Part shown: positions 25,815 through 34,835 of the stretch, in pieces
How the letters are laid out: each line of letters opens with the position of its first letter
Position numbering within the stretch: position 1 is the first letter of the stretch
NCBI RefSeq assembly: GCF_947495825.1
Contig: NZ_CANMAH010000004.1
Location: 210,950-274,949 of the forward strand
Reading direction: 5' to 3'
From: an uncultured Psychrobacter sp.
GTDB lineage: Bacteria > Pseudomonadota > Gammaproteobacteria > Pseudomonadales > Moraxellaceae
Length of the DNA: 64,000 nucleotides
Program-made: the position numbers and the translations under genes
The notes under the pieces: model-generated
What the model saw: the letters and a program-made list of their open reading frames with translations, nothing else
What the model was told of the DNA's origin: nothing
Databases searched by the model: none

Positions 25815-26345
25815 TCAGTCATGGCTTGGGTTTTGTGCCATAAAGTGTGGTACAAAGTTGCACGGCCGCGTACGGCTATCAAACTGCTCTTTGAGGATGT
25901 TCTCCCAACCTGTACGGCACGCGCCTGATGAGCCTGGCAAACAAAAGATACCCGTGCCGTTTGCCATGCCTGCAACCGCGCGCGACTGTACCGTTGACAT
26001 GCCAATCTCATCTTTTGAGATCAGACGAAACATCTCGCCAAAGCCGTCGATAGATTTATCAAACAATACATTTACTGCCTCTGGCATACTGTCTCTAATA
26101 AAAAACCCTGTACCGCCCGTGGTAATGACCGCGTGCACATTTGGATCAGCAATCCAGCCACTAATCACGGCTCGTATCTGATAAATGTTGTCGGTAATCA
26201 GCTTGCGATCTGCTAGATGATGGCCTGCGTCGGTTAAGCTATCTGCTAGGTACTGACCTGACGTATCTTCTGCCAGCGTCCGACTGTCAGAAACGGTCAA
26301 TACGGCAATATTAAGTGGGGTAAACTCGGCAGCAGGTTTGCTCAT
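25815..26345 (-). CDS. moaB: Molybdenum cofactor biosynthesis protein MoaB
   Basis: The 176-residue protein has IAVLTVSDSRTLAEDTSGQ, VITTGGTGFFIRDSMPEAV and GTGIFCLPGSSGACRTGWE. This is the MogA/MoaB fold that adenylates molybdopterin before molybdenum insertion; the length and the final segment favour MoaB. AGGAATCCCT precedes the ATG. It lies between moaA and mobA, and no separate mogA is visible, so it may carry the adenylation step here. Confidence 0.9.
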   Translation of the reverse strand: MSKPAAEFTPLNIAVLTVSDSRTLAEDTSGQYLADSLTDAGHHLADRKLITDNIYQIRAVISGWIADPNVHAVITTGGTGFFIRDSMPEAVNVLFDKSIDGFGEMFRLISKDEIGMSTVQSRAVAGMANGTGIFCLPGSSGACRTGWENILKEQFDSRTRPCNFVPHFMAQNPSHD

Positions 26346-26411
26346 AGGGATTCCTCAAAAGTACAGTTTTTATGATTCAAATATAGCTTTGATGATTAGA
26401 GTGCAATAATG

Positions 26412-27527
26412 CTAACCACCGATAATCGATAAATTATGCATAATGCCGCTATTGGACTCATGCAAATGATGGTGCTCAGGTTTAATCGGCATAAAGCTGT
26501 GTAAAGTTTCAACCAAACCTTGCACATCCCCTGTTTGCAGATGCTGACGAATATCGTAGTTGCCTTGATCAAACAGACACAGATGCACCTTACCTTGGCT
26601 GCTGACTCTGAGACGGTTACACGTATCACAAAAATGCGCGGCATAAGGGGCAATCATACCGATGCGCCCAACATAGTCTGGATGACTATACTCTACCGCT
26701 GGACCATCACTACTACCGCGCACGTGTGGCTGCCAACCATGCTCAGTCAGATAATCGATGATGACATCGGACTGCGCATGCTGAGCAAAAAACAGATCGC
26801 TGTTATCACTGGTTTGCATAAATTCAATAAAGCGATAAGTAACGGGTCGGTCTTTGACATAGTCGATGGCGTCCATCAAGTTTTCAAACGCGGTCTCTGC
26901 CATCAAAATACTATTTATCTTCAGCTTAATCTCTGTGGTATTTAATAACGTATCCATATCTGACAGCAACTGCGGTAACGTATTAAAGCCTGTCATCTTA
27001 TGAAAGGTGTCTGCATCAAAGCTGTCCATGCTGATATTCAACTGATTTAATCCAGCCGCTTGCCAATTAGCCAGATGTTTACCCAGCTTATAACCGTTAC
27101 TGGTCATAGCGACGGTTTCTATGCCTTCGGTTTGTTTGATGGTTTGAATAATATCAACGACGTCACGGCGAATGGAGGGTTCACCGCCTGTGATTCTGAC
27201 CTTTTTGGTGCCGACTTGCGCAAACCCGCGAATAAGTGTCGCAATCTCAGGCACACTCAACTCATCATCAGGACGCTTGCCTTGATAACCGTTTGGTAGG
27301 CAGTATTCACAGCGAAAATTACAAAAATCAGTGATAGACAAACGCAGATAAGTCAGACGACGAGAGAAACCGTCCGTTAATGGCTGATGAGTATCAATCG
27401 TACTAGCAGCAGGTGCAGTTACAGATGACGCTCTATAACTATCAAACATAGTATGTGCTGAGGTAGGCGAATATATCTGAGCACTGTCTATCAGAGCATT
27501 GCCTATTTTAGTATTATCATCATTCAT
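26412..27527 (-). CDS. moaA: GTP 3',8-cyclase MoaA
   Basis: The 371-residue radical-SAM enzyme has the N-terminal [4Fe-4S] motif CNFRCEYC (Cys69, 73, 76). The C-terminal cluster lies in FCDTCNRLR with a later Cys in HLCLF. It ends in Gly-Gly, which MoaA needs for activity. It performs the first step of molybdopterin synthesis from GTP. About 45 extra N-terminal residues precede the usual start DGFSRRLTYLRLSITD; the real start might be internal. Confidence 0.93.
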   Translation of the reverse strand: MNDDNTKIGNALIDSAQIYSPTSAHTMFDSYRASSVTAPAASTIDTHQPLTDGFSRRLTYLRLSITDFCNFRCEYCLPNGYQGKRPDDELSVPEIATLIRGFAQVGTKKVRITGGEPSIRRDVVDIIQTIKQTEGIETVAMTSNGYKLGKHLANWQAAGLNQLNISMDSFDADTFHKMTGFNTLPQLLSDMDTLLNTTEIKLKINSILMAETAFENLMDAIDYVKDRPVTYRFIEFMQTSDNSDLFFAQHAQSDVIIDYLTEHGWQPHVRGSSDGPAVEYSHPDYVGRIGMIAPYAAHFCDTCNRLRVSSQGKVHLCLFDQGNYDIRQHLQTGDVQGLVETLHSFMPIKPEHHHLHESNSGIMHNLSIIGG

Positions 27528-27650
27528 AATTTACTGCCATCAGTATTACTGGTTATCAGCATTACTTTTTTATTCGAATTTATCAACCTATTGTAACGTT
27601 TATTTTGGGTTTTCTTGTAGTCATCTTATAGTAAATTGGCAAGTGCTTAT

Positions 27651-28946
27651 TTAACGATGTAGCCAAGGAAAAGGCTGTACGGTCACGGTATCGCCCGCTG
27701 CTACATTGCCGCTGTCCTTATCTAACACAATAAAACAATTGGCATAGCTTAGCTGCTTGATTCTGTGTGATTGCTGACTTAAAAAGCACTCAACTTGATA
27801 ACTACCTGCTGCATTTTGCGACAGTACACCGCGCTGAAAATCTTTGCGACCGACTGATTTTTTAATGTCATTCATCAGTGTCGCTTTGAGGTTCAGCTGC
27901 ATAGGCTGCTCTGACACGGCCGCCCCTGATAGTTGCCACAGTGCTGGTAACACAAACTGCAGCGCGCCTACTACCGTAGATAGTGGGTTGCCAGGTAAGC
28001 CAAAGTATAGTACAGGCTTATCAAGATCTTTATTTAATTCACCAAACACAAAGGGCTTACCAGGTTTCATCGCCACTTTATAATGATTAATCTGCCCTAG
28101 CTGCTCGATGACGGTAGTCAAAAAATCATAATCGCCCACCGATACACCAGCGGTCGAGATCAGCACATCACAGTCTTGCATAGCCTCATTGACAGCAGCC
28201 GTGGTCTTGTCTAAATCATCAGGGATAATGCCATAATCGCGAATGGTAATAGGCAAATCTGCCAGCAAGCTTTTAAGAGTTGGGGTATTGGAGTTATATA
28301 TTTGTGCAAGGCTTGTCAGCTCATCACCCACAGCGACCAGCTCATCACCAGTTGCCAGTAGCCCGGCGATAAGCGGCTCAAAGACGCTAACTTCATTGAC
28401 CCCTAAGTTTGCCAGTAAGCTAATATCAGCAGGATTGATGCGTTTACCTATTTTTAGTACCGCTTCATCTGATTCGATCTCTTCACCCTGCCAGCGTATA
28501 TTATTATTCACTTTGGCCGCTTGGGTCAGTGTTACCTTATAAGGCTGCGACTTATCAACCGTGTCTTTTAACTCCGCAAAATTGGTGTTTTCTTGCATGA
28601 TGACTGTATCGCAATCATCAGGCACGACTGCCCCAGTAAAGATACGTACGCCTTGTCCCGCTACAAGCTGGCCCGTGTAAGCACTGCCGGCTTGCGATTC
28701 ACCGATGATATCGATGGTGTTGTCTTTGGCAAGCTCACTGCCTTGCGCTATCGCATAGCCATCCATCGCCGATAGGTTTTGTCTGGGTATATCAAAAGGT
28801 GAGGTGATATCTTGCGCCAGTATTTGGTTTTGACTATCCAGCAGTTTGCAAGCCTTAATGGCTCTTTGCTGCCGCGTAAAGTCGTTATCGTTGTACTTGT
28901 CTATGCGTAATTTTATCGCTGATTGCAACTCTTCCATGGTAATCAT
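27651..28946 (-). CDS. moeA: Molybdopterin molybdenumtransferase MoeA
   Basis: The 431-residue protein contains DIPRQNLSAMDGYAI, GVRIFTGAVVPDDCDTVIMQEN, STAGVSVGDYDF and FGLPGNPLSTVVG, the MoeA signature blocks. It inserts molybdate into adenylated molybdopterin. It is the first gene of the minus-strand run moeA-moaA-moaB-mobA-moaC-moaD-moaE-modA-modB. A repeat element lies upstream of it. Confidence 0.95.
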   Translation of the reverse strand: MITMEELQSAIKLRIDKYNDNDFTRQQRAIKACKLLDSQNQILAQDITSPFDIPRQNLSAMDGYAIAQGSELAKDNTIDIIGESQAGSAYTGQLVAGQGVRIFTGAVVPDDCDTVIMQENTNFAELKDTVDKSQPYKVTLTQAAKVNNNIRWQGEEIESDEAVLKIGKRINPADISLLANLGVNEVSVFEPLIAGLLATGDELVAVGDELTSLAQIYNSNTPTLKSLLADLPITIRDYGIIPDDLDKTTAAVNEAMQDCDVLISTAGVSVGDYDFLTTVIEQLGQINHYKVAMKPGKPFVFGELNKDLDKPVLYFGLPGNPLSTVVGALQFVLPALWQLSGAAVSEQPMQLNLKATLMNDIKKSVGRKDFQRGVLSQNAAGSYQVECFLSQQSHRIKQLSYANCFIVLDKDSGNVAAGDTVTVQPFPWLHR

Positions 28947-29063
28947 AAAGGCATACTCTTTTTACTTATAGGAATGGGATAATAGGTTAAAAATTAGCAG
29001 GCAAAAAGATTTCACCAATGTAAATACGTCCTTAGCCTGTTTTTATTGTCATTAATAGATCAA

Positions 29064-29178
29064 CTATAATCAGTTCAAAATACGGAAGTTGCACTTACTA
29101 TAAAGTGCTACGAATATAAATTTTCCTCGCTTGCGGTGCCTACGTAGACAGAGGCTAGGAAAAACTTATATCCATAGC
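29064..29178. repeat. MITE-like hairpin repeat, copy C
   Basis: The element begins CTATAATCAGTTCAAAATA. Its right part (29107-29178) folds on itself: GCTACGAATATAAATTTTCC pairs imperfectly with GGAAAAACTTATATCCATAGC. The loop GGTGCCTACGTAGACAGAGG is shared with copy D at 37218. It lies between moeA and mocA. Confidence 0.6.
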
Positions 29179-29207
29179 TCTATATTACTTTTGAATGAAA
29201 AATGAAA

Positions 29208-29906
29208 TCAATCATCAATCCATCTCTGCGCTCTAGCATGTGCAAGTTGACTTGGCGTGTCAATATCATAGCTGAGCTGCTGGTTATTCACGCTACTGAT
29301 TTGGTCAGCTGACAGCCCTCTGATCAAGTGACGTAGCCCTTTATCCCCTGCTAATGATGCTTGCCATTGTGTCAGTAGCTCGTAATTAATGACTAGAGGC
29401 AATCCAATAATATTTTTGTTTGAGGGACTATTAGCGATATTTTTATCCAAATTTTGCTCATCACACCAATTATTTAAACTACTATATCTGCTAGCAACCA
29501 CCCTCTGCGACCCTGCCAGCAAGACTTGCAAATGCTCTTTATTAAGAAGCACTTGATCAACGCCTATGATTAATACTCGGTCCACTACCAAACTCTCGCG
29601 GCTCTCTAAGTCTTTTAACGCATCTATCCCTAAATATAAACTGTGCGCCATACCGATTTTGGGTGTTGGATTTACAACCGTGTGAATAACAGCATGCTGC
29701 GCTGCCAGCTTAGCCACCGCCTCTGCTATTGATGAATGTTCACTAGGAATAACAACGGTAATGGCTTGCGGCTGAGTCGCTAGTGCTAGCTTAATCATAT
29801 AGCCGATCAATGTTTCACCATCTTTATAAAGTAGCTGCTTTGCTTGACCAAGGCGCTGACTAAGACCACTTGCTAAGATAATAACGGCATGGTTTTTAGT
29901 CATCAT
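29208..29906 (-). CDS. mocA: MocA-like molybdenum cofactor cytidylyltransferase
   Basis: The 232-residue nucleotidyltransferase begins VIILASGLSQRLGQAKQLLY, the NTP-binding motif of the MocA/MobA-like family, and has GVDQVLL as the metal-binding segment. MocA makes the cytosine dinucleotide form of the cofactor used by the xanthine-dehydrogenase/aldehyde-oxidoreductase family. It overlaps xdhC by four bases and sits beside PaoABC-type genes, which need this cofactor, so MocA is more likely than a second MobA. Confidence 0.85.
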   Translation of the reverse strand: MMTKNHAVIILASGLSQRLGQAKQLLYKDGETLIGYMIKLALATQPQAITVVIPSEHSSIAEAVAKLAAQHAVIHTVVNPTPKIGMAHSLYLGIDALKDLESRESLVVDRVLIIGVDQVLLNKEHLQVLLAGSQRVVASRYSSLNNWCDEQNLDKNIANSPSNKNIIGLPLVINYELLTQWQASLAGDKGLRHLIRGLSADQISSVNNQQLSYDIDTPSQLAHARAQRWIDD

Positions 29907-31222
29907 GCGTGGCTCATCATAGATATATCGCTATTGGCTAAATCTACACATTTAGCTGGCGATGCTTGATTATGCATAACCATATTGATTTGAGCCATGA
30001 TACCAAGCGCCAAGGCTTCCGGGCCATCACCGCCTAACTTATAGCCGATTGGATAATGCAGTTTATTAATCCCGGCATTTAAAACACGAGGGTCAGCTTT
30101 GGTCGCGCTAATCTCGTTAATTAAACGCTCGGTACGATAGCGCGGTCCTAGTTGTCCAAGATATTTATAATGATTGGCATGCTCTAGTAGGGTTGCAAGG
30201 CGAGTACGGTCTTGAGTCAAACTATGCGACATAAGCGCCACTGCCGCATTTTCACTTAGCGCCAGTAACTCATCTGTCGCATCAAGAGGCAACTGCGTCA
30301 CCATATCTGCTTGAGAAAAGCGCAAGCGAGTCGCGTACCCTGGACGACTATCTACAACTGTGACATGCCAATCTTGCAATTTTGCCATTGTCACCAGCGG
30401 CATCACATCATCGCCCGCGCCGCAAATCAGCAGGCGTATCTGCGGCTGTATGCTTTGTACGAGCCACTCTGTTGACAAGTTAGCATTGTCATCGTTGTTA
30501 TCGTTTCTTAAAACAATGTACTCGGCATTTTTATCACCAAGCTCATGTTGTGCTAACTTTTTAACCGTATCTACAATCACATTTGAAGTGTTAGCTCCAG
30601 CTTGATCTGTCTTGTTATTGATACCGATTTTATCAGCGCCAATTGTGGTGATTTGTCCTGACTCAGTATAATTATCCAAATCAATACGCAGACCGATTGG
30701 AAATTTAGAGTGTAAATTTTGCTGATCAACAGAACGAATGTATGTTGCGATCTTCCTTGGTTGCTGCGTTGCACGCACTTGTTGAACAGCAGCTAATAAA
30801 GGCATAGCGGACGTCAGACGCTCAAACAGTACATGTACACGCCCATTACAGCCTAGACCAAAATTCAATTCATCCATTTCATAGTATAAATCATCATGCG
30901 AGTCGTCCCTTACATCGTTTTGTGTAAACTCAGAGTCAGGTTTAGCCTTGCCATCCTCAGTATAGCCAATATCATCGCCCGTTTGGTAGACTTGTACACT
31001 TGCGCCATTACGAGTCAGCCAAAAGGCGCGCTTGATAATGTGCGGTTCAAGACAGCCGCCACTAATCATCCCCACTGAACGCCCATCCTCTAAAATGAGC
31101 ATCATAGCCCCGGCGCGGCGATACGCTGAACCTTCGGTGCGTACTACGGTTGCGAGTACGGCATCGATTTTTTGCTGCTGCGCCTTGTCTGCTAGCCTAA
31201 GAATGTCAGCAATTTGCGTCAT
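29903..31222 (-). CDS. XdhC/PaoD-family cofactor insertion chaperone
   Basis: The 439-residue protein has the N-terminal XdhC/CoxI domain (ATVVRTEGSAYRRAGAMMLI, GMISGGCLEPHI) and a C-terminal Rossmann domain (LLICGAGDDVMPLV and LGPRYRTERL). Members bind the mature molybdenum cofactor, protect it and load it into the apo-enzyme; PaoD does this for E. coli PaoABC. A long Asn/Asp-rich middle (about 185-265) makes it larger than typical homologues. AAGAGG precedes the ATG. Confidence 0.9.
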   Translation of the reverse strand: MTQIADILRLADKAQQQKIDAVLATVVRTEGSAYRRAGAMMLILEDGRSVGMISGGCLEPHIIKRAFWLTRNGASVQVYQTGDDIGYTEDGKAKPDSEFTQNDVRDDSHDDLYYEMDELNFGLGCNGRVHVLFERLTSAMPLLAAVQQVRATQQPRKIATYIRSVDQQNLHSKFPIGLRIDLDNYTESGQITTIGADKIGINNKTDQAGANTSNVIVDTVKKLAQHELGDKNAEYIVLRNDNNDDNANLSTEWLVQSIQPQIRLLICGAGDDVMPLVTMAKLQDWHVTVVDSRPGYATRLRFSQADMVTQLPLDATDELLALSENAAVALMSHSLTQDRTRLATLLEHANHYKYLGQLGPRYRTERLINEISATKADPRVLNAGINKLHYPIGYKLGGDGPEALALGIMAQINMVMHNQASPAKCVDLANSDISMMSHA

Positions 31223-31266
31223 AATATGCCTCTTATATTAAGAGATAACCATTTTAAAGAAAGAGT

Positions 31267-31297
31267 AACCCGCTTTAGCAAACATCTAAAGCGGGTT
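31267..31297 (-). terminator. Hairpin between paoC-like gene and xdhC
   Basis: AACCCGCTTTAG and CTAAAGCGGGTT form a perfect 12-bp stem with a 7-base loop, followed on the minus strand by a T/C-rich stretch. It lies just after the paoC-like stop. It would terminate or attenuate transcription before xdhC-mocA, or protect the upstream mRNA. Confidence 0.75.
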
Positions 31298-31344
31298 CTT
31301 GAGGTGGAAATGATAGGTATTGATAAACAATCTACCAATAACCC

Positions 31345-33840
31345 TTACTCTGGCATCTCAGCAAGCAGCTTATCCAGTGTAATTGGAAAATCATAAACAC
31401 GCACCCCGACTGCATTATAGATGGCATTGGCAATGGCTGCCGCTGACCCTGAAATAGAGGTTTCCCCAATGCCTTTAATATGCATAGGGTTGGTATAAGG
31501 GTCATCCTCTTCTAACAAAATCACATCCAACTGCGGTACGTCAGCGTTGACTGGCACATGGTACTCGGCAAGGTCATGGTTACATAAGCGCCCATCGTGC
31601 TTGTCATGAATGACCTCTTCCATCAAAGCAGAACCTATACCAAATATCATACCGCCATAACACTGCGAGGTTGCAAGCTTATGGTTGAGAATGCGTCCTG
31701 CTGCATACACGCCAGTCATACGCTTGACGCGAATCTCACCGGTGACTTTATGTACCGCCACTTCAGCGAAGTTGGCCCCAAACGAGGCTTGGCGATGGTT
31801 TTTCTCACTTTTTCCTGGTTTGATCTGGCCTTTGGCGCTGATTTCTTGCTCGTCAAACTCAGCGATGATATCAGCTAGTGCATAGGACTGATTATCATCA
31901 AAATCGTAATGCTCGGTTGCTGTTTTCAGATTTGATGCCGATTCTGGCAGCGGTATACCTGTTTTCTCTGATGCTATATCCATCAAATCTACGGCTTTAT
32001 CCATTAAGCCTGAGACTTTATTAGCCAATTTTTCATCAACCAGCTCTGTGACTTTTTCTTTACCCGTATCAATGGCTACTTCTACTTTACTAGGTTCGTG
32101 CTCACCTGATTTTTTGATTTGACCGTTATCTATACGAATCGTATCGGCATGTAGACCTACTTTTTTGGCTAACATGGCGCGTAGCTGCTCACAAGCCAAA
32201 TAAACCCCACTACCAGCACTGGCCGCGCCAAAACTACCGCCAGAACCTGATGCTGGCGGTAAATCACTGTCGCCAAGTTTCATCTCGATATGATCGATAG
32301 GCAGTCCTAACAAATCAGCTGCGACCTGAGTAAATACGGTATAAGAGCCAGTGCCGATATCTGTCATATCCGTTTCGATGATGGCTTTGACGCCAAGTTC
32401 TTTTGAGTCATCGACTTGTAGTATCGCCCGCGCTTCAGAAGGTTGTAACGTGTTACCACGAGAAGTGCCAGACATACCGGTACCTATCCACCAGTCGCCT
32501 TCTAGTCGGCTGGCAGGTTTGGGATTATGCTCATCCCAACCAAATGCTTCAGCGCCTTTTTCCATACAGGCGACCAGCTGACGTGTGGAGAACGGAATCT
32601 CTTTGCTAGGGTCTTCTTCAGGTTCGTTCCGGCGGCGCAGTTCAATAGGGTCGATCTCAAGCTTGTTCGCCAGCTCATCCATCGCACATTCAACAGCAAT
32701 CATACCCACCGCTTCACCAGGAGCACGCATAGAGCCTGATAATACGTGATTCATATCCACCATCTGATAGCTGACGCGGCGATTCTCTCCGCGGTACAAA
32801 AAGTGAGTGGATAATGCTGTTGGTTCAAAGAACGCCTCGCCTGGTAAATTGCTGGTCGTGGTATCGTGAATAAAGGTATTAATAATACCCTCTTCATTAC
32901 AACCAATAGCAATACGCTGACGGGTGTTTGAGCGTCTTACCGTCGCCTCCATCACTTGCGGGCGCGTCATAGTAATGAGTACCGGACGACCGACTTCTTT
33001 AGAAGCAATAGCGGCAGCAATAGATTCTGGCGCGATACCTAGCTTACTACCAAAACCACCGCCCACATAGTATGAGATCAGCTCGACTTGATCTTTCTTC
33101 AAATCTAATGCGTCCATTACTTGCTGCTTACAAGAGGCGATCATCTGGTTTGAAGTATATAAGACCAGCTTGTCATCTTCCCAATGTGCCAAAGTAACGT
33201 GCGGTTCCATCGGTGAGTTGCTCTGACTTGGGGTATGGTACACACTATCGAGGGTTACCGCCGAATCAGCAAGGCCTTGCTCTGGATCGCCGTGTTTAGC
33301 ATTCTTATCCGAGCCTTTTTTCTCATTTACCTCGTGGGCGTTAGGTAGCTCTTTAGTAAAATCCAAAGCCGCTTGATCGGTTTCGTCTTTATAAGTGACT
33401 TTAAGGGCCTTGGCGCCTTCGGTCGCTGCTTCAAAAGTTTCAGCGACAACGACTGCGATAGGCTCACCATGATAAAAAACCTCACTCACACCCTGAGTCG
33501 GTGCTTCGGTCTCACCGCCTTGCTGTGAGTTACGTAAGAAGCGCTTAGGATCAGTGACGACTTTAATAATACCTGATATATGGGCAATCGAGTCGCTATC
33601 GATTTTTTCAACTTTTCCTTTGGCGACGGTTGAGCCAACCAAGACACCATACACTTTATTGTCTAGTTGAATCTCTGCCGAATAATGAGCTTGACCGCTA
33701 ACCTTTAACGAGCCCTCAACGCGGTTAATTGGTTTACCTACCAAATTACTCGCTGTTTTGCCGAATAACGTCTCAACCGGCTTATCCATCTTCTCTTTGT
33801 TAGTGGGCTCTGCCGGTAGTACTGAATCTAATAATGACAT
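31345..33840 (-). CDS. paoC: Aldehyde oxidoreductase molybdenum-binding subunit (PaoC-like)
   Basis: The 831-residue large subunit of a xanthine-dehydrogenase-family enzyme has the cofactor-binding GGGFGSK (260-266), SMRAPGEA (370-377), GSGGSFGAAS (532-541) and catalytic glutamate Glu793 in KGIGETS. Like E. coli PaoC it should oxidise aldehydes to acids. It is about 100 residues longer than PaoC, mostly because of a helical, charged insert at about 580-648. It ends the operon paoA-paoB-paoC; AGGGAG precedes its ATG, 2 bp after paoB. Confidence 0.92.
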   Translation of the reverse strand: MSLLDSVLPAEPTNKEKMDKPVETLFGKTASNLVGKPINRVEGSLKVSGQAHYSAEIQLDNKVYGVLVGSTVAKGKVEKIDSDSIAHISGIIKVVTDPKRFLRNSQQGGETEAPTQGVSEVFYHGEPIAVVVAETFEAATEGAKALKVTYKDETDQAALDFTKELPNAHEVNEKKGSDKNAKHGDPEQGLADSAVTLDSVYHTPSQSNSPMEPHVTLAHWEDDKLVLYTSNQMIASCKQQVMDALDLKKDQVELISYYVGGGFGSKLGIAPESIAAAIASKEVGRPVLITMTRPQVMEATVRRSNTRQRIAIGCNEEGIINTFIHDTTTSNLPGEAFFEPTALSTHFLYRGENRRVSYQMVDMNHVLSGSMRAPGEAVGMIAVECAMDELANKLEIDPIELRRRNEPEEDPSKEIPFSTRQLVACMEKGAEAFGWDEHNPKPASRLEGDWWIGTGMSGTSRGNTLQPSEARAILQVDDSKELGVKAIIETDMTDIGTGSYTVFTQVAADLLGLPIDHIEMKLGDSDLPPASGSGGSFGAASAGSGVYLACEQLRAMLAKKVGLHADTIRIDNGQIKKSGEHEPSKVEVAIDTGKEKVTELVDEKLANKVSGLMDKAVDLMDIASEKTGIPLPESASNLKTATEHYDFDDNQSYALADIIAEFDEQEISAKGQIKPGKSEKNHRQASFGANFAEVAVHKVTGEIRVKRMTGVYAAGRILNHKLATSQCYGGMIFGIGSALMEEVIHDKHDGRLCNHDLAEYHVPVNADVPQLDVILLEEDDPYTNPMHIKGIGETSISGSAAAIANAIYNAVGVRVYDFPITLDKLLAEMPE

Positions 33841-33842
33841 GA

Positions 33843-34835
33843 TTATGCTCCCTCGCCCGCTAATGCACGCTTAATGGCCTGTTTTAGCAAACGGCGTGTT
33901 AGTGGTATTTTAAAATCGTTTTGACCGCTACCTTTGGCATCTTTTAACAACAAATCTGCTGCCTGATTGATAGTGTCATCGTCGCCCTGCGTATCCGTCA
34001 ACAAATCTTCCACATCTTCATTGCGCCATGGCTGAGTACCAATACCGCCAAATGCTAAGCGTACTGTCGCCAAATTACCATTATCATCAGCGTCTATCAC
34101 AGCTGCACACGATACAAGCGCAAAAGCATAAGAGGCGCGGTCACGCACTTTGTCATAAGTGTGTATACCTTTAATAGGCGCTGGCAGCACGACATGCGTG
34201 ATAAGCTCGCCTGACTCTAAAACGTTTTCGATATGGGGAGTGTCTTTTGGCAGACAATAAAAGTCTTTTATTGGAATCTGCCGAGTTGATCCATCGGTTT
34301 TGGCAGTCTCAATAGTAGCGTCAAGCAAACGCATAGCGACCGCCATATCGGACGGGTGTTGAGCAATACAAGCGTCACTTGTGCCTAAGATTGCAAGGGG
34401 GCGGTTCTCACCGTTAATTGCAGGACAGCCCGTACCCGGTTCACGCTTATTACAAGGGCTATCGGTATGATAAAAGTAGTAGCAGCGCGTACGCTGCAGG
34501 AAGTTACCGCCAGTCGTCGCTTTATTGCGCAGCTGTCCGGTCGCCCCTGCTAATATCGCACGAGACAATACCGGATAATTGGCAATCACGCTAGGATGCG
34601 CGGCCAAATCACTATTGCTTACTAAGGTTCCGATACGTAGGCCGCCATCGGCAGTGTCTTCAATCTGTCCAAGCTCTAAGCGTGTCACATCAACCAGCTT
34701 AGTTGGCGTTTCAATCTCAAACTTCATGAGATCAAGCAAATTGGTACCGCCTGCGATAAACGAGGCTTCTTTAGGAGTAGCAAACATTACCGCTTGCTGC
34801 GGTTCAAGGGCACGGATATATTCAAAGCGTTTCAT
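33843..34835 (-). CDS. paoB: Aldehyde oxidoreductase FAD-binding subunit (PaoB-like)
   Basis: The 330-residue subunit has the FAD pyrophosphate-binding SFIAGGTNLLDLMK (25-38) and NKATTGGN (104-111). It has the three cysteines Cys118, Cys128 and Cys137 in RTRCYYFYHTDSPCNKREPG and the following residues. This cysteine-bearing segment matches the extra [4Fe-4S] cluster of E. coli PaoB and separates it from other xanthine-dehydrogenase FAD subunits. Start and stop overlap or abut paoA and paoC. Confidence 0.93.
   Translation of the reverse strand: MKRFEYIRALEPQQAVMFATPKEASFIAGGTNLLDLMKFEIETPTKLVDVTRLELGQIEDTADGGLRIGTLVSNSDLAAHPSVIANYPVLSRAILAGATGQLRNKATTGGNFLQRTRCYYFYHTDSPCNKREPGTGCPAINGENRPLAILGTSDACIAQHPSDMAVAMRLLDATIETAKTDGSTRQIPIKDFYCLPKDTPHIENVLESGELITHVVLPAPIKGIHTYDKVRDRASYAFALVSCAAVIDADDNGNLATVRLAFGGIGTQPWRNEDVEDLLTDTQGDDDTINQAADLLLKDAKGSGQNDFKIPLTRRLLKQAIKRALAGEGA

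Noticed and set aside
25787..26011. 74-codon frame overlapping the end of moaB
   Set aside because: It is a shadow of moaB, rich in Arg/Gln/Ala, without a start signal.
28947..29207. Moco riboswitch before moeA
   Set aside because: The structured sequence there is explained by the dispersed repeat also found in the pst operon, and no Moco-RNA consensus was recognised.
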